Part shown: positions 6,389 to 6,792 of the stretch, piece by piece
Numbering within the stretch: position 1 is the stretch's first letter
Layout: the number at the start of each line of letters is the position of its first letter
NCBI GenBank assembly: GCA_017459485.1
Contig: JAFUCW010000058.1
Coordinates: 1-6,792, forward strand
DNA length: 6,792 bases
Direction of reading: 5' to 3'
Source of the DNA: Eggerthellaceae bacterium
Lineage (GTDB): Bacteria > Actinomycetota > Coriobacteriia > Coriobacteriales > Eggerthellaceae
Program-made: the position numbers and the translations under genes
Notes under the pieces: generated by a model
Databases searched by the model: none
The model's input: only the letters and a program-made list of their open reading frames with translations
Told to the model about the DNA's origin: nothing

Positions 6389-6391
6389 CAT
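6389..6391 (-). other. Alternative in-frame upstream ATG (61 codons earlier)
   Basis: An ATG at 6391 is in frame with the CDS (183 nt, 61 codons, no stop between) and has GGGGGAGG three nt upstream. Using it would place the 61-residue Arg/Gln-rich segment, unlike any signal-peptide n-region, in front of the hydrophobic core. A gene finder that takes the longest frame may choose it. I prefer 6208 because of its own ribosome binding site and the normal signal peptide that then results. An in-frame TGA lies just upstream of 6391. Confidence 0.5.
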
Positions 6392-6405
6392 CCGCCTCCC
6401 CCTTC

Positions 6406-6436
6406 AAACAAAAAGCGCACCGGAAGACGGTGCGCT
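6406..6436 (-). terminator. Intrinsic terminator 2 in the leader
   Basis: On the minus strand a perfect 9-bp stem (AGCGCACCG at 6428-6436, CGGTGCGCT at 6414-6422) with a 5-nt loop is followed by TTTTTGTTTG. The tail is the same as that of terminator 1, which lies about 90 nt upstream. It also points toward the gene, so it must be bypassed for expression unless a further promoter lies downstream of it. Confidence 0.88.
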
Positions 6437-6525
6437 AGGAAGCGAGAGCTCTGCCATGTAAAAGAAGCGGGCAATTCGGCGGTCGAGTATGGCAACCTAG
6501 CAAGTACCTATCCCCTGCCAAGACC

Positions 6526-6552
6526 AAACAAAAAGACGCGCCGAAGCACGCC
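6526..6552 (-). terminator. Intrinsic terminator 1 with UUCG tetraloop (riboswitch expression platform)
   Basis: On the minus strand 6546-6552 (GGCGTGC) pairs with 6535-6541 (GCGCGTC) as 7 bp including two G-U. The loop is C(UUCG)G, the extra-stable tetraloop, and the stem is followed by TTTTTGTTT (6526-6534). It lies about 70 nt after the riboswitch closing stem and faces the surface-protein gene, so it is probably the switchable terminator. Confidence 0.85.
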
Positions 6553-6620
6553 TATTACAGAGAGAGGACACCCTACTCCAAAGACGCTACCTCCGGGGTT
6601 CACAGAAGTGTTTGAAGCGC

Positions 6621-6727
6621 ACGGACCGGGCAAGCATTCCGACTTTCACGGCAATGTCCCTTGCCCAGGATTTCCACCTGAGTTCCCTTGCCAAACCGCC
6701 CCTAGTAAAGGGGCAAAGACGGCCCGT
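6621..6727 (-). promoter_or_regulatory. Cobalamin (B12) riboswitch aptamer
   Basis: Read on the minus strand, 6720-6727 (ACGGGCCG) pairs with 6621-6628 (CGGTCCGT) as an 8-bp P1 with one G-U. 6710-6714 and 6698-6702 form a 5-bp P2 hairpin (GCCCC/GGGGC). 6687-6692 (GGCAAG) pairs with 6629-6634 (CTTGCC) as P3. GGGAA follows P3, and 6677-6682/6664-6669 form a 6-bp hairpin whose loop region reads GGTGGAAATCC, an exact fit to the conserved GGTGxAAxxCC. The B12-box region AAGTCGGAATGCTTGCC matches the box consensus at most conserved positions. No large side arm lies between the GCCGTGA core and the box, so this is a compact form. It senses cobalamin in the nascent leader of the giant surface-protein gene, about 410 nt before its start. 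Confidence 0.88.
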
Positions 6728-6765
6728 TTGATATTCGGTTGTCACAGCTGCAAAAAGCTGATTGC

Positions 6766-6792
6766 ATTGTACGAAACAGCTGGCAAAACGTC
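6766..6792 (-). promoter_or_regulatory. Candidate promoter, -35 box cut by the window edge
   Basis: The minus strand begins GACG (6789-6792), followed by exactly 17 bp and then TACAAT (6766-6771). If the two bases just outside the window are TT, the -35 box is TTGACG. Transcription would start near 6759, about 30 nt before the riboswitch P1 stem, as expected for a riboswitch leader. Confidence 0.5.

Larger units (their letters stand above)
6209..6759 (-). other. Long untranslated leader of the surface-protein gene
   Basis: No supported gene lies in this stretch of about 550 bases. It holds, in order of transcription, the riboswitch, terminator 1, a segment of about 90 nt that can fold (TGGCA near 6520 with TGCCA further down), terminator 2, the two 8-11-8 dyads and the ribosome binding site. 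TGGCAG or its complement occurs six times between 6262 and 6521. I see no tRNA or other known RNA. Confidence 0.6.

Noticed and set aside
6084..6461. Plus-strand open frame of 125 codons across the leader
   Set aside because: It runs antisense to the signal peptide, dyads and terminator 2. It has no ribosome binding site or protein-like motif.
6437..6525. A second cobalamin aptamer between the terminators
   Set aside because: Only a faint B12-box-like end is present. The GGTGxAAxxCC loop and a convincing P3 are missing.
6728..6756. Possible promoter TTTTTG-N17-TATCAA on the minus strand
   Set aside because: Both boxes are weak, and the start would fall near 6721, removing most of the riboswitch P1 strand.

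Overview
The window is dominated by one continuous minus-strand reading frame. It opens at an ATG at 6208 and is still open at the left edge: 2069 whole codons read here with no stop or frameshift. It encodes the N-terminal part of a giant secreted, multidomain surface protein. The architecture (signal peptide, beta-sandwich and cadherin-like repeats, DUF4430-like domain, Cna-B-like domain, cysteine-bearing repeats) and the very high GC3 of the left part suggest a gut member of the Coriobacteriia (Eggerthellaceae or relatives). That assignment is an inference from style and composition, not from a marker gene.

Layout, in the direction of transcription (right to left). 6766-6792 is a candidate promoter whose -35 box is cut by the window edge. 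6621-6727 is a compact cobalamin (B12) riboswitch with a closing P1 stem, P2, P3, an L5 hairpin matching the consensus, and a B12 box. 6526-6552 and 6406-6436 are two intrinsic terminators facing the gene. 6331-6357 and 6262-6288 are two copies of an 8-11-8 inverted repeat. 6214-6220 is the ribosome binding site. The protein then runs: signal peptide; beta-sandwich domain A1; two bacterial-type beta repeats; a module of about 480 residues of a type I recall from large DUF4430 proteins; two cadherin-like repeats; a second copy of domain A; a third cadherin-like repeat; a region I do not recognise; two Cys-x10-Cys-x2-Cys repeats; a WGEP/CxHDxxH repeat; the DUF4430-like domain; a Cna-B-like domain; and further WGEP and Cys repeats running off the left edge.

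How it fits together. DUF4430 is related to the C-terminal beta domain of the vertebrate cobalamin carriers (transcobalamin, intrinsic factor). A B12 riboswitch directly upstream of a secreted protein carrying this domain makes a simple regulatory unit. When the cell lacks cobalamin the terminators are presumably bypassed, and a large cell-surface protein that may bind or capture corrinoids is made. The sequence shows the riboswitch and the domain; the corrinoid-binding role is inference.

The gene is a compositional mosaic. By hand count GC3 is 60 of 105 codons just before position 1768 and 77 of 80 codons just after it, with the switch between two repeat modules. No other protein-coding gene, RNA gene for tRNA/rRNA, CRISPR array or mobile element is visible. 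The many open frames opposite or out of phase with the gene are shadows, most of them in the GC-rich part.
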